This document shows, piece after piece, positions 40,627 through 49,306 of a stretch of 51,594 nt of DNA. The position numbers were made by a program, and so were the translations under genes. Source of the DNA: Lentzea xinjiangensis (lineage in GTDB: Bacteria > Actinomycetota > Actinomycetes > Mycobacteriales > Pseudonocardiaceae). The stretch's first letter is position 1. The number at the start of each line of letters is the position of its first letter. The stretch spans positions 150,351-201,944 of the forward strand of contig NZ_FOFR01000015.1 in the NCBI RefSeq assembly GCF_900110955.1, in the 5' to 3' direction. The notes below the pieces were generated by a model. The model worked only from the letters and a program-made list of their open reading frames with translations, was not told the origin of the DNA and did not search any database.

Positions 40627-40658
40627 AAGGCCCGGCGGGATCACCCGCCGGGCCTTTC
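40625..40658. terminator. Bidirectional terminator (15-bp stem)
   Basis: GAAAGGCCCGGCGGG and CCCGCCGGGCCTTTC with a 4-nt loop, between convergent small genes. Confidence 0.85.
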
Positions 40659-40663
40659 GGAGC

Positions 40664-40945
40664 TCACGCCGCGCTCGGCGGCCTCTCCGAGCCGATCAGC
40701 GTCACGCTGCACGAGACCCCTCTCACGCCCTCGCTGATCCGGACGTTGGAGACCAGCACGTCGGCCTGCCCGCCGGTCACCAGTTTGATCCGGGCGGCTC
40801 CCGCGTCGAGGGCCTCCGCGGCCGTTCCGGCGCCGGAGAACTGCCAGAGGCCGTCGGTGACCGTCTCGATCATGTCGACGCGATCCAGCTCGGCCGTGCT
40901 GCCGTTCGCGTAGACGAGCCGGGCGGGCCCTGAGTAGCTGAACAT
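40664..40945 (-). CDS. Hypothetical protein, 93 aa
   Basis: About 93 residues from the second of two adjacent ATGs (40945), spaced 5 nt from GGGAG; the first ATG (40948) is too close. Strand-rich sequence (MFSYSGPARLVYANGSTAEL, IKLVTGGQADVLVSNVRI, VSCSVTLIGSERP), no membrane segment, acidic; probably a small beta-barrel or sandwich. No family recognised. Confidence 0.65.
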   Translation of the reverse strand: MFSYSGPARLVYANGSTAELDRVDMIETVTDGLWQFSGAGTAAEALDAGAARIKLVTGGQADVLVSNVRISEGVRGVSCSVTLIGSERPPSAA

Positions 40946-41074
40946 CATCTCTCCCTGCTTCGCCAACGCCTGGGAACACGCGTGGCGCGCGCGTTGGGTT
41001 CACGCGGCGGCCGAGGGTCTCGCCGGGCGGCGTCCGCCGAGCAGCGTGCGGCTCCCGCGTGGTAGAGCTGACCG

Positions 41075-41602
41075 GTGACGCAGTGGACGGTGCACGGCAC
41101 CCGCAGGATGTACGAGTCGGAGTGGATGAGCGTCGACCTCGACGATGTCGAGGTGCCTCAGGGGGAACGGTTCGAGCACCACGTGCTGCGCCTGCCCTAC
41201 CCCTCGACGGCGGTGGTGGTCGTCGAGGACGACCACGTGCTGCTCATGTGGCGCCACCGGTTCACGACCGATGCCTGGGGCTGGGAGATCCCGGCCGGGC
41301 GGCTCGAGGCGGGTGAGACGGCCGAGGACGCGGCGGTGCGGGAGACCGAGGAGGAGACCGGGTACAGGACGGAGGTCGAGCCGTTGGTCACCATCAACCC
41401 GTTGAACGGCATCAGCTCGCACGTCACGCACATCTTCGTCGGCTCCAACGCCGTCAAGACCGGTGAGCACGATCCCGCCGAGGCCGCCGAGGTGAGGTGG
41501 GTGCCGCTCGACGAGGTTCCCGCCATGATCCGAAAAGGACTGGTCCCGTGCGGGATCACGCTGGCGGCGCTCACCACCTACCTCACGCTGCGGACGACCT
41601 AG
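41075..41602 (+). CDS. NUDIX hydrolase, ADP-ribose pyrophosphatase-like
   Basis: 175 residues. Nudix box GRLEAGETAEDAAVRETEEETGY at 75-97 matches GX5EX7REUXEEXGU with the metal-binding glutamates. EIPAGRLE before the box is typical of ADP-sugar pyrophosphatases. The substrate is inferred only. GTG start; its 3' end overlaps the opposing NADAR gene by 20 nt. Both enzyme types can act on ADP-ribose-related molecules, so the neighbourhood may be meaningful. Confidence 0.88.
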   Translation: MTQWTVHGTRRMYESEWMSVDLDDVEVPQGERFEHHVLRLPYPSTAVVVVEDDHVLLMWRHRFTTDAWGWEIPAGRLEAGETAEDAAVRETEEETGYRTEVEPLVTINPLNGISSHVTHIFVGSNAVKTGEHDPAEAAEVRWVPLDEVPAMIRKGLVPCGITLAALTTYLTLRTT

Positions 41603-42083
41603 AGCGGACCTCCATCAGCGCCTCGCCGAGCAGGTTCAGGCCGAGCCACGACGCCGGGTCCGCGGCGCGCGGGTCGGACGCGGCCAGGCCGATGCCCCAC
41701 ACGCGGTCCTGCGGGCTCGCCTCGACCAGGACGCGGGAACCCGTGCTCAGCAAGTAGGAGCGCAGGGCCGGGTCCTGGCCGAACTTGGCCAGGTTCCCCT
41801 CGACCACGACCTCCAGCCGCGCCGCGGCCCACACCGGCTCCGAGAAGCCGGAGACCTCGCGGCCCAGGGCCTTCGCCTCGGCGGGCGTGCGGGCGGCGAG
41901 CACCCGCTCGGCGACGGCGTGGTCGTCGAACAGCAAGGCCTTGCGCCACATCATGTAGTGCTCGGCGGACGGGAACTCCCGTCCGTCGGCGACGAACGTG
42001 CACGGCCACCACTGCGACAGGCAGCCCTTGCCGATGCTCCCGTCGCGTTCGGGCTGGTGGCCCCAGAAGAACAGGTACTTCAC
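41583..42083 (-). CDS. NADAR family protein (YbiA-like)
   Basis: 166 residues. NADAR/DUF1768 features are LSQWWPCTFVADGREFPSAEHYMMWRKALLF near the N-terminus, VWAAARLEVVVEGNLAKFGQDP in the middle, and the C-terminal DRVWGIGLAASDP with ASWLGLNLLGEALMEVR. Members are N-glycosidases on riboflavin intermediates or ADP-ribose-linked substrates. GTG start without ribosome site, 6 nt after TACTGT. Confidence 0.9.
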   Translation of the reverse strand: MKYLFFWGHQPERDGSIGKGCLSQWWPCTFVADGREFPSAEHYMMWRKALLFDDHAVAERVLAARTPAEAKALGREVSGFSEPVWAAARLEVVVEGNLAKFGQDPALRSYLLSTGSRVLVEASPQDRVWGIGLAASDPRAADPASWLGLNLLGEALMEVRSRSSAA

Positions 42084-42095
42084 GCGGCCACAGTA
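42084..42095 (-). promoter_or_regulatory. Leaderless-type promoter of the NADAR gene
   Basis: TACTGT, 6 nt, GTG on the minus strand, just before the stop of the upstream small gene. Confidence 0.55.
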
Positions 42096-42101
42096 GGCGG
42101 C

Positions 42102-42263
42102 CTAGGCGCGGTAGTCCTCTTCCATTTCGCCGGGCTCGGGCATCTCCGGCTCGCGCCACTCCTCGGCCCGCGTCGGGCCGTTGGCGCGCAGCTCGTTCTC
42201 GACCTCCTTCTTCAGGTGGTCGTCCATCATGAAACCGTGTTGGTCACTTCCGCGCTGGGTCAT
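42102..42263 (-). CDS. Small acidic protein, 53 aa
   Basis: 53 residues: ATG at 42261-42263 to TAG at 42102-42104. Starts MTQRGSDQHGFMMDDHLKKE and continues with VENELRANGPTRAEEWREPE, ending acidic (PEPGEMEEDYRA). Third codon positions are GC-rich as in real genes. It resembles short, conserved acidic proteins of actinomycetes with a D-x-L-K-x-E-V motif and an EEWREPE segment. Function unknown. No clear ribosome site. Confidence 0.65.
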   Translation of the reverse strand: MTQRGSDQHGFMMDDHLKKEVENELRANGPTRAEEWREPEMPEPGEMEEDYRA

Positions 42264-42293
42264 GCACGAGACGTACCCCGCTCCGGCGGAAAA

Positions 42294-42869
42294 TCACTTC
42301 GGCAGCGGGATCCCCGCCACGGTGATCGCGGCGCCCGTCGGGGCGAACTGGCCGGACACCGAGGAGAACGTCAGGGTGAGCGAGTTCACACCCGCGCCGA
42401 CCTTCTCGTCGAGGACGACCGTGCCCGAGGCCGTGGTGCCCTGGGTGACGAGGCCTTCCCACTTGCTGCTCGACGCCGCGTAGGTCCGGTTCAGGTCGTC
42501 CAGGACCGCGATGCCGTCCACGGGCAGTGTCATCCTGGCCTGGGAGGCGTTCGTGGCCGTCACGAAGAGCTTCACCCGGCCGTTCGCGACCTCCACGCGG
42601 GTCACCTCGACGGTGAGCATGCCGCGCTGCTGCTTGAAGGATCCTGTCCGGACCTTCACCTCGGCCGACGGCTCTGTCGTCTCCAGTGCGGCGTCCGGAG
42701 TCTGGACGCCGTTCGACGTGGTCGTCGTGATGTTCACGTTGGGCTGGGCGGCGGAGTTCTCACCACTCAGTGCAAACTGGATCACACCCAGTAGTGCGAG
42801 CACCCCAGCCGCCACGCCCGCGATGGTGATCGCGGTCTTCGCTCCGCGCGTGACCCGACGATGCTGCAT
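42294..42869 (-). CDS. Membrane-anchored secreted protein, DUF4352-like
   Basis: 191 residues. A basic N-terminus (MQHRRVTRGAK) and a membrane segment (about 13-33) are followed by a low-complexity Thr/Asn linker and an extracytoplasmic Ig-like beta domain (about 70-191), as in DUF4352 proteins: MLTVEVTRVEVANGRVKLFV, MTLPVDGIAVLDDLNRTYAA, GTVVLDEKVGAGVNSLTLTF. Envelope role unknown. ATG with GAGGAAGTC directly upstream. Confidence 0.72.
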   Translation of the reverse strand: MQHRRVTRGAKTAITIAGVAAGVLALLGVIQFALSGENSAAQPNVNITTTTSNGVQTPDAALETTEPSAEVKVRTGSFKQQRGMLTVEVTRVEVANGRVKLFVTATNASQARMTLPVDGIAVLDDLNRTYAASSSKWEGLVTQGTTASGTVVLDEKVGAGVNSLTLTFSSVSGQFAPTGAAITVAGIPLPK

Positions 42870-42960
42870 GACTTCCTCTGCTCGACCCCCGGTGACTTGC
42901 CCACAGCTCCCCCGCTGGGCGCGCCTAGTCTCATATCGATCGGGTGAAACGTCAATGCGC

Positions 42961-42972
42961 TAGTGTCCGCGC
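42961..42972 (+). promoter_or_regulatory. Leaderless-type promoter of the 77-aa gene
   Basis: TAGTGT, 6 nt, GTG; no ribosome site. Confidence 0.55.
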
Positions 42973-43206
42973 GTGTCCCAAGATGTCGCCGAATTCACGG
43001 CTCCGCAGCTGCTCACCACTCACATCGTCGACTCCGCGGCCGAGGCGCTCGAGGCGCTCCAGGCCGCTGACGTGCTCGATCTCGGTGTCCGCGTCTACAA
43101 CCGCCTCGTCCCCGACGCCGACGACGCAGAGTCGTTGGAGGAGGAGTGGGTGGTCGAGGTCTACACCAGCGCTCCGGCTGTCGACCCCGACTCCGACGAG
43201 GACTGA
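42973..43206 (+). CDS. Small acidic hypothetical protein, 77 aa
   Basis: 77 residues, strongly acidic, ending VDPDSDED. A helix-strand layout (AAEALEALQAADVLDLGVRV, EEEWVVEVYTS) suggests a small compact fold. No family recognised. It stands alone with a leaderless start and a hairpin after its stop. Confidence 0.7.
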   Translation: MSQDVAEFTAPQLLTTHIVDSAAEALEALQAADVLDLGVRVYNRLVPDADDAESLEEEWVVEVYTSAPAVDPDSDED

Positions 43207-43214
43207 GCAGTTCG

Positions 43215-43252
43215 GGTTCGGGGGCACTCCCGTTCCGGAATGCCCCCGAACC
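43215..43252. terminator. Hairpin between convergent genes (12-bp stem)
   Basis: GGTTCGGGGGCA and TGCCCCCGAACC with a 14-nt loop, 8 nt after the stop of the 77-aa gene. Confidence 0.65.
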
Positions 43253-43272
43253 TGAAGAAATACCTGAAGATT

Positions 43273-44205
43273 TCAGACGGTCAGCACAACTTTTCCACGC
43301 ACGTGCCCACCTTCGAGCAGTTTGTGCGCTTTCACGGCTTCCGCCAACGGAAATGTCTGCTGGACCTCGACGTGCAACGAGCCGGCCGCGACCAGGTCGG
43401 CCAGCCACTGGACCTGTTCGGCGTTCGGCCGCGCCCAGGTGTTGATCACGCCGTTCTCCAGCGCCCGCTGCCCATCCACAATGGACGTCATCCGCGCCCG
43501 GTCCCGCACCAGCCGCAACGACTGGTCGAACGCGAGGCCGCCGGCGTTGTCGATCACCACGTCCACCCGGCCGTCCCCGCCGACCAGCTCCGCCACCGCG
43601 TCGACCAGCGCGTCGCCGTAGGCGACCGGTTCGGCGCCCAGTGACCGCACGAACTCGTGGTTGCGCGGTGAGGCCGTGCCGATGACCTGCGCGGCGCCGA
43701 GCTCGCGGGCGATCTGCACCTGGAGGTGCCCGACGCCACCGGCCGCGGCGTGCACCAGCACGACATCGCCCTGGCCGGCGTGGACGGCCCTCAACGACTG
43801 CAGGGCGGTCAGTCCCGCCAGCGGCAGCGCGGCGGCGGTCACGAAGTCCACGGTGGACGGTTTGCGGGCGACCAGCCGGTCCGGCAGGGAGACCAGCTCG
43901 GCGTAGGTGCCGAACTGGACGTGGTCCTTGCGGGCGTAGGCGAGCACCTCGTCGCCCGGCCGCCAGTCCTGCACACCGGTGCCCACGGCCCGCACGACGC
44001 CCGCCACGTCCCAGCCGGGGATCAACGGCGTGTGGTGCGGCATCAGGCCCCGCAGGTACCCGGCTCTGACCTTGGCGTCCACCGGGTTCACCCCGGCCGC
44101 CCTCACCTCGACCAGCACCTGGTCGGGCCCCAGCAACGGGTCGGGGAGCTCCTGCAGCGACATGACGTCGGCGTCGCCGAACCGGGTAACCGCGATCGCT
44201 TTCAC
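43273..44205 (-). CDS. MDR-family NADP-dependent oxidoreductase (quinone reductase type)
   Basis: 310 residues. The catalytic-domain start MKAIAVTRFGDADVMSLQEL, the GWDVAGVVRAVGTGV segment and the cofactor motif VLVHAAAGGVGHLQVQIA are typical of zinc-free quinone oxidoreductase-like MDR enzymes. The zinc ligands of alcohol dehydrogenases are absent. The substrate is unknown. The GTG overlaps the glnE stop (GTGA), so translation is coupled to glnE; a functional link is not obvious. Confidence 0.88.
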   Translation of the reverse strand: MKAIAVTRFGDADVMSLQELPDPLLGPDQVLVEVRAAGVNPVDAKVRAGYLRGLMPHHTPLIPGWDVAGVVRAVGTGVQDWRPGDEVLAYARKDHVQFGTYAELVSLPDRLVARKPSTVDFVTAAALPLAGLTALQSLRAVHAGQGDVVLVHAAAGGVGHLQVQIARELGAAQVIGTASPRNHEFVRSLGAEPVAYGDALVDAVAELVGGDGRVDVVIDNAGGLAFDQSLRLVRDRARMTSIVDGQRALENGVINTWARPNAEQVQWLADLVAAGSLHVEVQQTFPLAEAVKAHKLLEGGHVRGKVVLTV

Positions 44206-47102
44206 GATCCCTCACCGTAGAAGACCCGCTCGGCCACTGCACGTGCACGACGGGTGGTCCTGCGGTACTCCTCCAGGAACTCACCCGGATCGCCACCGGG
44301 CCGGTACCCCATCACCGACGCCACGGCGACGAGGTCGCGACCGGACGTCGGGAGCTGGTCGGACGCCTTGCCCCGCACCAGCGTCACGGCGTTGCGCGCG
44401 TGCGTCGCGAGGTTCCAGGCGGCCGTCAGCGACGCGGCGTCCTCCTCCGCGAGCAGGCCCGCCTCGACGGCGGCCGCCATCGCGGCCATTGTGGACGGTG
44501 TGCGCAGGCCGGGCACCGCGCCGGAATGTTGCAGCTGCAACAGTTGCACGGTCCACTCGACGTCCGCGAGCCCGCCGCGGCCGAGCTTGGTGTGCGTGCT
44601 CGGGTCGGCACCGCGCGGCAGCCGTTCGGCGTCGACGCGCGCCTTGATCCGCCGGATCTCGCGCACCGACGCCGCGTCCAGGCCGTCGGCCGGATACCGC
44701 AACGGCTCGATCAACGCCTCGAACTCGGCGCCGAGCGCCGCGTCGCCCGCGATGAACCGCGCCCGCAGCAGCGCCTGCTTCTCCCAGATCTCCGCCCACT
44801 GCCGGTAGTAGGCGCGGTAGGAGTCCAGCGTCCGCACCAGCGGCCCCTGGCGGCCCTCCGGGCGCAGGTCCGCGTCGACCTGCAGCGGCGGGTCGTGCGA
44901 CGGCGCGCCGAGCAGGCGCCGGATGTTCTCCACGACACCGCTCGCCCACTTCGCCGCCTCGGCGTCGGTCACGCCCTCGAACGGCTTGCACACGAACAGC
45001 ACGTCCGCGTCCGAGCTGTACCCGAGCTCGTGCCCGCCGAGCCGGCCCATGCCGATCACGGCCAGCGCGGCGGCGGGCTGACCGGACGCGCGCACCGCGG
45101 CGTCCAGTGCGCTTTGCAGCACGGCGACCCACACCTCGGACAGCGACACGCACACCGTCTCCAGCGGCATGAACCCCAGCAGGTCCGCCGCGGCGATCCG
45201 CAGCAGCTCGTGCCGCCGCAACGAGCGCGCGGCCGCGACCGCGCGCGTCAGGTCGCCGTAGCGGGAGACGGCGCTGCGCAGGGGGTTGCCGATCGAGTGC
45301 GGATCACGGCCGACCAACGCCTCCGTGTCCGCGAGCAGGCGCAGCACCTCCGGTGCGCGCACCAGCAGGTCCGGCACGAGCTTCGACGTGCCGAGCAGCA
45401 CCGCGAGCCGTTCGACGACGGCGCCCTCGTCCCGCAGCAGCCGCAGGTACCAGGGGGTTTCGGCGAGCGCCTCGGACACCTTCCGGTAGGCCAGCAGACC
45501 GCCGTCGGGGTCCGGGGTGCCGGCGAACAGGTCCAGCAGCACCGGCAGCAGCGCGCCCTGGATGCGCGCACGCCGCGAAACGCCGTGCGTCAACGCCTGG
45601 ATGTGCCGCAACGCGCCGTCGGGCGAGGTGTAGCCCAGGGCGGCGAGGCGGGCGACGGCCTCCTTGGTGGTGAGCCGCAACGCCTCGGTCGGCACGCCCG
45701 CGACGGACTGCAGCAGCGGCCGGTAGAAGAGCTTCTCGTGCAGCCTGCGGACCTGGCTCGCGTGCTTGCGGAACTCCGCGAGCAGCACCTGCCCCTCCGA
45801 CTTCTGGCCGTCGGCCGCCAGACCGGCCGAACGCGCCAGCCACCGCAACGCCGCGTCGTCGTCGTCCGCGGGGAAGAGGTGCGTGCGCAGTAAACGCTGC
45901 AACTGGAGCCGGTGCTCCAACGTGCGCAGGAACCGGTACGAACGCCCGAAGTCCGCGGCATCGTTGCGCCCGATGTACCCGCCCTTGCCCAACGCGGCCA
46001 GCGCGGCCGTCGTCGCCTGGATGCGCAGTTCCTCGTCGGAACGACCGTGCACGAGCTGCAACAACTGCACGGCGAACTCGACGTCGCGCAGGCCACCGCG
46101 GCCGAGCTTCAGCTCCCGGTCGGCGAGCCCGGAAGGCACGTGGTCCTCGACGCGGCGGCGCATCGCCTGCACGTCCTCGACGAAGTTCTCGCGTTCGGCC
46201 GCCGTCCACACGTACGGCCGCACGGCGTCGATGTACGCCTGCCCCAGCTCGGCGTCGCCCGCGACCGGCCGCGCCTTCAGCAGCGCCTGGAACTCCCAGG
46301 TCCGGGCCCACTTCCGGTAGTAGGAGGCGTGCCCGTCGAGCGTGCGGACCAGCGCACCCGCCTTGCCCTCCGGCCGCAGCGCCGCGTCGACCTCGAAGCA
46401 CGACTGGCCCGCGATCTGCATCACCGTGCTGGCCAGCCGCGTCGCGACACCCAGGTCGCCCTCGGCGACGAACACGACGTCGACGTCGCTCACGTAGTTC
46501 AGCTCGTTCGCGCCGCACTTGCCCATCGCGATCACCGCGAGCCGGCACCGGTCGGCGCCGGTCACGCGTTCGGAGGCAAGCAGCAACGACGTCCGTAGCG
46601 CGGACACGGCCAGATCCGACAGCTGTGCGGCCACGGTGTCGTACGGGACGTACGGGAGCGTCGGCTCGACGACGTGCGCCAGGTCGTTGGCCGCGATGAG
46701 CAGCAGCTTCGCCCGGTACTCGGTGCGCAGCACGTCGTCGTCCGCGAGCTCCAGCGACACGTCGACGTCGCCGGTGAGCGAACGCCACCGGCCGGGGTTG
46801 ACGACGAGGAAGTCCGACAGCGCGGTGGACGAGCCCAGCACGGCGAGCAGCCGCCCCCGCACGACCTCGTCGTCGTGCAGCGCGGCGGACAGGGCGTCCC
46901 ACTCGGCGACCTCGTGCAGCCGCTCCAGCCCGCGCAGGGCGAGGTCGGGATCGGGGCAGCGGGAGAGCGCCGCCAGTACCGGTTCCGAGCCGTCCGCGGG
47001 ACGGCGGTCGCCCCACAGGCCGAGGCCGCGCAGCACTTCCTCGCTGCGCGGTCCGGTGAGGCCGAATCGTGCTGGTGACGCGTGGCGGACAGGTTCGCTC
47101 AT
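44202..47102 (-). CDS. glnE: Bifunctional glutamine synthetase adenylyltransferase/deadenylase
   Basis: 966 residues. Two nucleotidyltransferase domains, GKCGANELNYVSDVDVVFV (near 192, removing activity) and GMGRLGGHELGYSSDADVLFV (near 681, adding activity), are each followed by helical GlnE regulatory domains. It controls GlnA by adenylylating Tyr402, silencing it when nitrogen is plentiful. ATG start; TAGGTT lies 8 nt upstream and no clear Shine-Dalgarno is visible. GlnE and GlnA are commonly neighbours in actinobacteria. Confidence 0.97.
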   Translation of the reverse strand: MSEPVRHASPARFGLTGPRSEEVLRGLGLWGDRRPADGSEPVLAALSRCPDPDLALRGLERLHEVAEWDALSAALHDDEVVRGRLLAVLGSSTALSDFLVVNPGRWRSLTGDVDVSLELADDDVLRTEYRAKLLLIAANDLAHVVEPTLPYVPYDTVAAQLSDLAVSALRTSLLLASERVTGADRCRLAVIAMGKCGANELNYVSDVDVVFVAEGDLGVATRLASTVMQIAGQSCFEVDAALRPEGKAGALVRTLDGHASYYRKWARTWEFQALLKARPVAGDAELGQAYIDAVRPYVWTAAERENFVEDVQAMRRRVEDHVPSGLADRELKLGRGGLRDVEFAVQLLQLVHGRSDEELRIQATTAALAALGKGGYIGRNDAADFGRSYRFLRTLEHRLQLQRLLRTHLFPADDDDAALRWLARSAGLAADGQKSEGQVLLAEFRKHASQVRRLHEKLFYRPLLQSVAGVPTEALRLTTKEAVARLAALGYTSPDGALRHIQALTHGVSRRARIQGALLPVLLDLFAGTPDPDGGLLAYRKVSEALAETPWYLRLLRDEGAVVERLAVLLGTSKLVPDLLVRAPEVLRLLADTEALVGRDPHSIGNPLRSAVSRYGDLTRAVAAARSLRRHELLRIAAADLLGFMPLETVCVSLSEVWVAVLQSALDAAVRASGQPAAALAVIGMGRLGGHELGYSSDADVLFVCKPFEGVTDAEAAKWASGVVENIRRLLGAPSHDPPLQVDADLRPEGRQGPLVRTLDSYRAYYRQWAEIWEKQALLRARFIAGDAALGAEFEALIEPLRYPADGLDAASVREIRRIKARVDAERLPRGADPSTHTKLGRGGLADVEWTVQLLQLQHSGAVPGLRTPSTMAAMAAAVEAGLLAEEDAASLTAAWNLATHARNAVTLVRGKASDQLPTSGRDLVAVASVMGYRPGGDPGEFLEEYRRTTRRARAVAERVFYGEGS

Positions 47103-47128
47103 CAGGAGCCAACCTAGTCCTCACACCG

Positions 47129-47314
47129 TCAGAAGACGATCAGGGAGAGCCCGTAGAGCACGACCGCGACGCACCCGGCGAAGCTCGCGTACGCGGGCAC
47201 CTTCCTCTCGCCCGACAGCGCCCGGATGCCGAGCACGAACAGCGTCACGACGACCAGCGTGACGAGCAGCGTGGCGCCGAAGACCTGCAGCAGCGCTTCC
47301 CACTTGATCGTCAT
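47129..47314 (-). CDS. Small membrane protein coupled to the phosphate transporter, 61 aa
   Basis: 61 residues with two membrane segments (about 8-30 and 41-60) and a short basic loop RALSGERKVPAYA. Its ATG overlaps the pit gene stop (ATGA), so it is translated with it. A small partner gene in this place is also found in mycobacteria (beside pitA). It is probably an accessory or stability factor for the transporter. Confidence 0.75.
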   Translation of the reverse strand: MTIKWEALLQVFGATLLVTLVVVTLFVLGIRALSGERKVPAYASFAGCVAVVLYGLSLIVF

Positions 47315-48444
47315 GCCGCCACCTTGTGCAGTTCGGCCTGCGCGGCCACCTCGTCGACGATGTGCTCGGGCTTCACGGGCTCGCGCCGCGACAGGATCCA
47401 GATGCCGATGGACACGACGGCGCCGATCACGGCGACCCCGATGACGCCCGCGGTGCCGCTCGACGCCCACTTGCCCGCGATGGCGCCGACGATGCCGGCG
47501 GCGGGCAGGGTGAGCAGCCACCCGGCGGCCATCTTGCCCATCGTCCCCCACCGCACGCCGTGGCGGTCGCGGCCGAGGCCGGAGCCCATGATGCCGCCCG
47601 ACGCGACGTGCGTGGTGGACAGCGCGAAGCCGAGGTGCGACGACGCGAGGATCGCCGTGGCGGTCGAGGTCTGCGCCGCGAAGCCCTGCGCGGGCTCGAT
47701 GGTCGTGAGGCCGCGGCCGAGGGTGTGCGTGATGCGCCAGCCGCCGAGGTACGTGCCGAGCGCGATCGCGACACCGGCGCTGACGATCACCCAGGTGGGT
47801 GGCGCCGAGCCGGGGGCGAGCGAGCCGGACGTGATCAGCGCCAGCGTGATGATGCCCATCGTCTTCTGCGCGTCGTTCGTGCCGTGCGCGAGCGAGACCA
47901 GCGACGCGGACGCGACCTGGCCGACCTTGAAGCCGGTGTGCGAGACGCGCGCGTCCGCCGCCTTCTTGAGCCGGTAGACGATGATCGTCGCCAGTGCCGC
48001 CACGATGCCCGCGACCAGCGGCGCCACGATGGCGGGCACGATCACCTTGTCGAGGACCTTGGCGAAGTGGATGGCGTCCACCCCGGAGGCGACCCACGCG
48101 GCGCCGATCAGCCCGCCGAACAACGCGTGCGACGAGCTCGACGGCAGACCGGCGTACCAGGTGACCAGGTTCCACATGATCGCGCCGATCAGCCCGCCGA
48201 AGATGATCGCCGGGGTGATCTTGGCGTCGTCGACGATCCCGCCGGAGATCGTCTTCGCGACCTCGACGGAGAGGAACGCGCCGACGAGGTTGAGCACCGC
48301 CGACAGCGCGACCGCCGTGCGCGGCTTGAGCGCACCGGTCGCGATGGAGGTGGCCATCGCGTTCGCCGTGTCGTGGAACCCGTTGGTGAAGTCGAATATG
48401 AGAGCAGTGACGACGACGATGATCACTACAAGAGCGGGATCCAC
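47311..48444 (-). CDS. pitA: Low-affinity inorganic phosphate transporter (Pit family)
   Basis: 377 residues, about 10 membrane segments. Inverted PD001131-type repeats are visible as TNGFHDTANAMATSIATGAL at the start and HGTNDAQKTMGIITLALI in the second half, which form the phosphate/cation path. GLPSSSSHALFGGLIG and LSTTHVASGGIMGSG are also conserved. It imports metal-phosphate with protons. GTG start with CCGGAGG upstream; a small membrane protein follows in overlap. Confidence 0.93.
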   Translation of the reverse strand: MDPALVVIIVVVTALIFDFTNGFHDTANAMATSIATGALKPRTAVALSAVLNLVGAFLSVEVAKTISGGIVDDAKITPAIIFGGLIGAIMWNLVTWYAGLPSSSSHALFGGLIGAAWVASGVDAIHFAKVLDKVIVPAIVAPLVAGIVAALATIIVYRLKKAADARVSHTGFKVGQVASASLVSLAHGTNDAQKTMGIITLALITSGSLAPGSAPPTWVIVSAGVAIALGTYLGGWRITHTLGRGLTTIEPAQGFAAQTSTATAILASSHLGFALSTTHVASGGIMGSGLGRDRHGVRWGTMGKMAAGWLLTLPAAGIVGAIAGKWASSGTAGVIGVAVIGAVVSIGIWILSRREPVKPEHIVDEVAAQAELHKVAA

Positions 48445-48525
48445 TCTGATCCTCCGGCTGGATCGAACAAGGCCAACCAGAAGGTACCGGTAACGACGAG
48501 TGCCGGTGAACCTACGAAAGTTACG

Positions 48526-49281
48526 TCACACCAACGGGAGCGGTGTCCCCATTGGTCCCGCGGGCGCCAATTCGCCGCGCACGAGCTTCGCGAATCTCTG
48601 CACGAACGGGTGCCACACCTCTTCGAGGTCGCGGTGCGCTTCCTCCAGGAAGTCCTGGTCGAAGTGGCCGGCACGCGCGCAGGCCGCCTCATCGGGTGCC
48701 TTGGCCGCCCAGGCCTGAACGATCTCCGGAGTGGTCTCGATGTGGAACTGCAGCCCATATGCGCACGCGCCGACGCGAAACGCCTGATTCGGATACTTCG
48801 GCGAGGCCGCGAGGTGTTCCGCGCCCGGCGGCAGGAGGTGGACTTCGTCATGGTGGAACTGCACGACATCGGGCGTCCACGGCAGATCGGCGAACAACGG
48901 GTCTTTTCCGGCGCCATCTCGTTTGGCCACGAGCAGAATTCCGACCTCGGGTCCGTTCGGGCCACGCCGCACCTGTCCGCCGGTCGCCGCCGCGAGCAAC
49001 TGGGCCCCGAGGCAGATCGCCAGCGTCGGCAGCCGCTTCGCCACGGCCTGGGAGAGCAGGCGCCGGACGTCGGCGAGCCACGGGTGCTCGAGGTCGTCGA
49101 GCGCGCCCATCTCGCCGCCGAGGCAGATGACGCCCTGGTAGCCGTCGAGGTCCGTCGGCGCGGGCTCCTCCTTCAGCGACACGAGGTGGAGCTCGACGCC
49201 GTCGGCCTCGAGCCAGTCGCCCAGCTTCGCCAGCGGGTCGGACGGCGAGGGCTGCAGGACGAGCAAACGCGGTGCGGTCAC
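48526..49281 (-). CDS. Class I glutamine amidotransferase (GMP synthase-like GATase)
   Basis: 251 residues. The nucleophile is Cys90 in LAICLGAQLLA; the catalytic His/Glu lies in GLQFHIETTPE near 180. The N-terminal VICLGGEMGALDD provides the oxyanion-loop region. These stand-alone GATases serve unknown partners, or act as gamma-glutamyl hydrolases. GTG start without ribosome site, 7 nt after TAGGCT. Confidence 0.9.
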   Translation of the reverse strand: MTAPRLLVLQPSPSDPLAKLGDWLEADGVELHLVSLKEEPAPTDLDGYQGVICLGGEMGALDDLEHPWLADVRRLLSQAVAKRLPTLAICLGAQLLAAATGGQVRRGPNGPEVGILLVAKRDGAGKDPLFADLPWTPDVVQFHHDEVHLLPPGAEHLAASPKYPNQAFRVGACAYGLQFHIETTPEIVQAWAAKAPDEAACARAGHFDQDFLEEAHRDLEEVWHPFVQRFAKLVRGELAPAGPMGTPLPLV

Positions 49282-49294
49282 GCGGATGAGCCTA
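49282..49294 (-). promoter_or_regulatory. Leaderless-type promoter of the GATase gene
   Basis: TAGGCT, 7 nt, GTG on the minus strand, no ribosome site. Confidence 0.5.
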
Positions 49295-49306
49295 TGTCGG
49301 CTCCGG

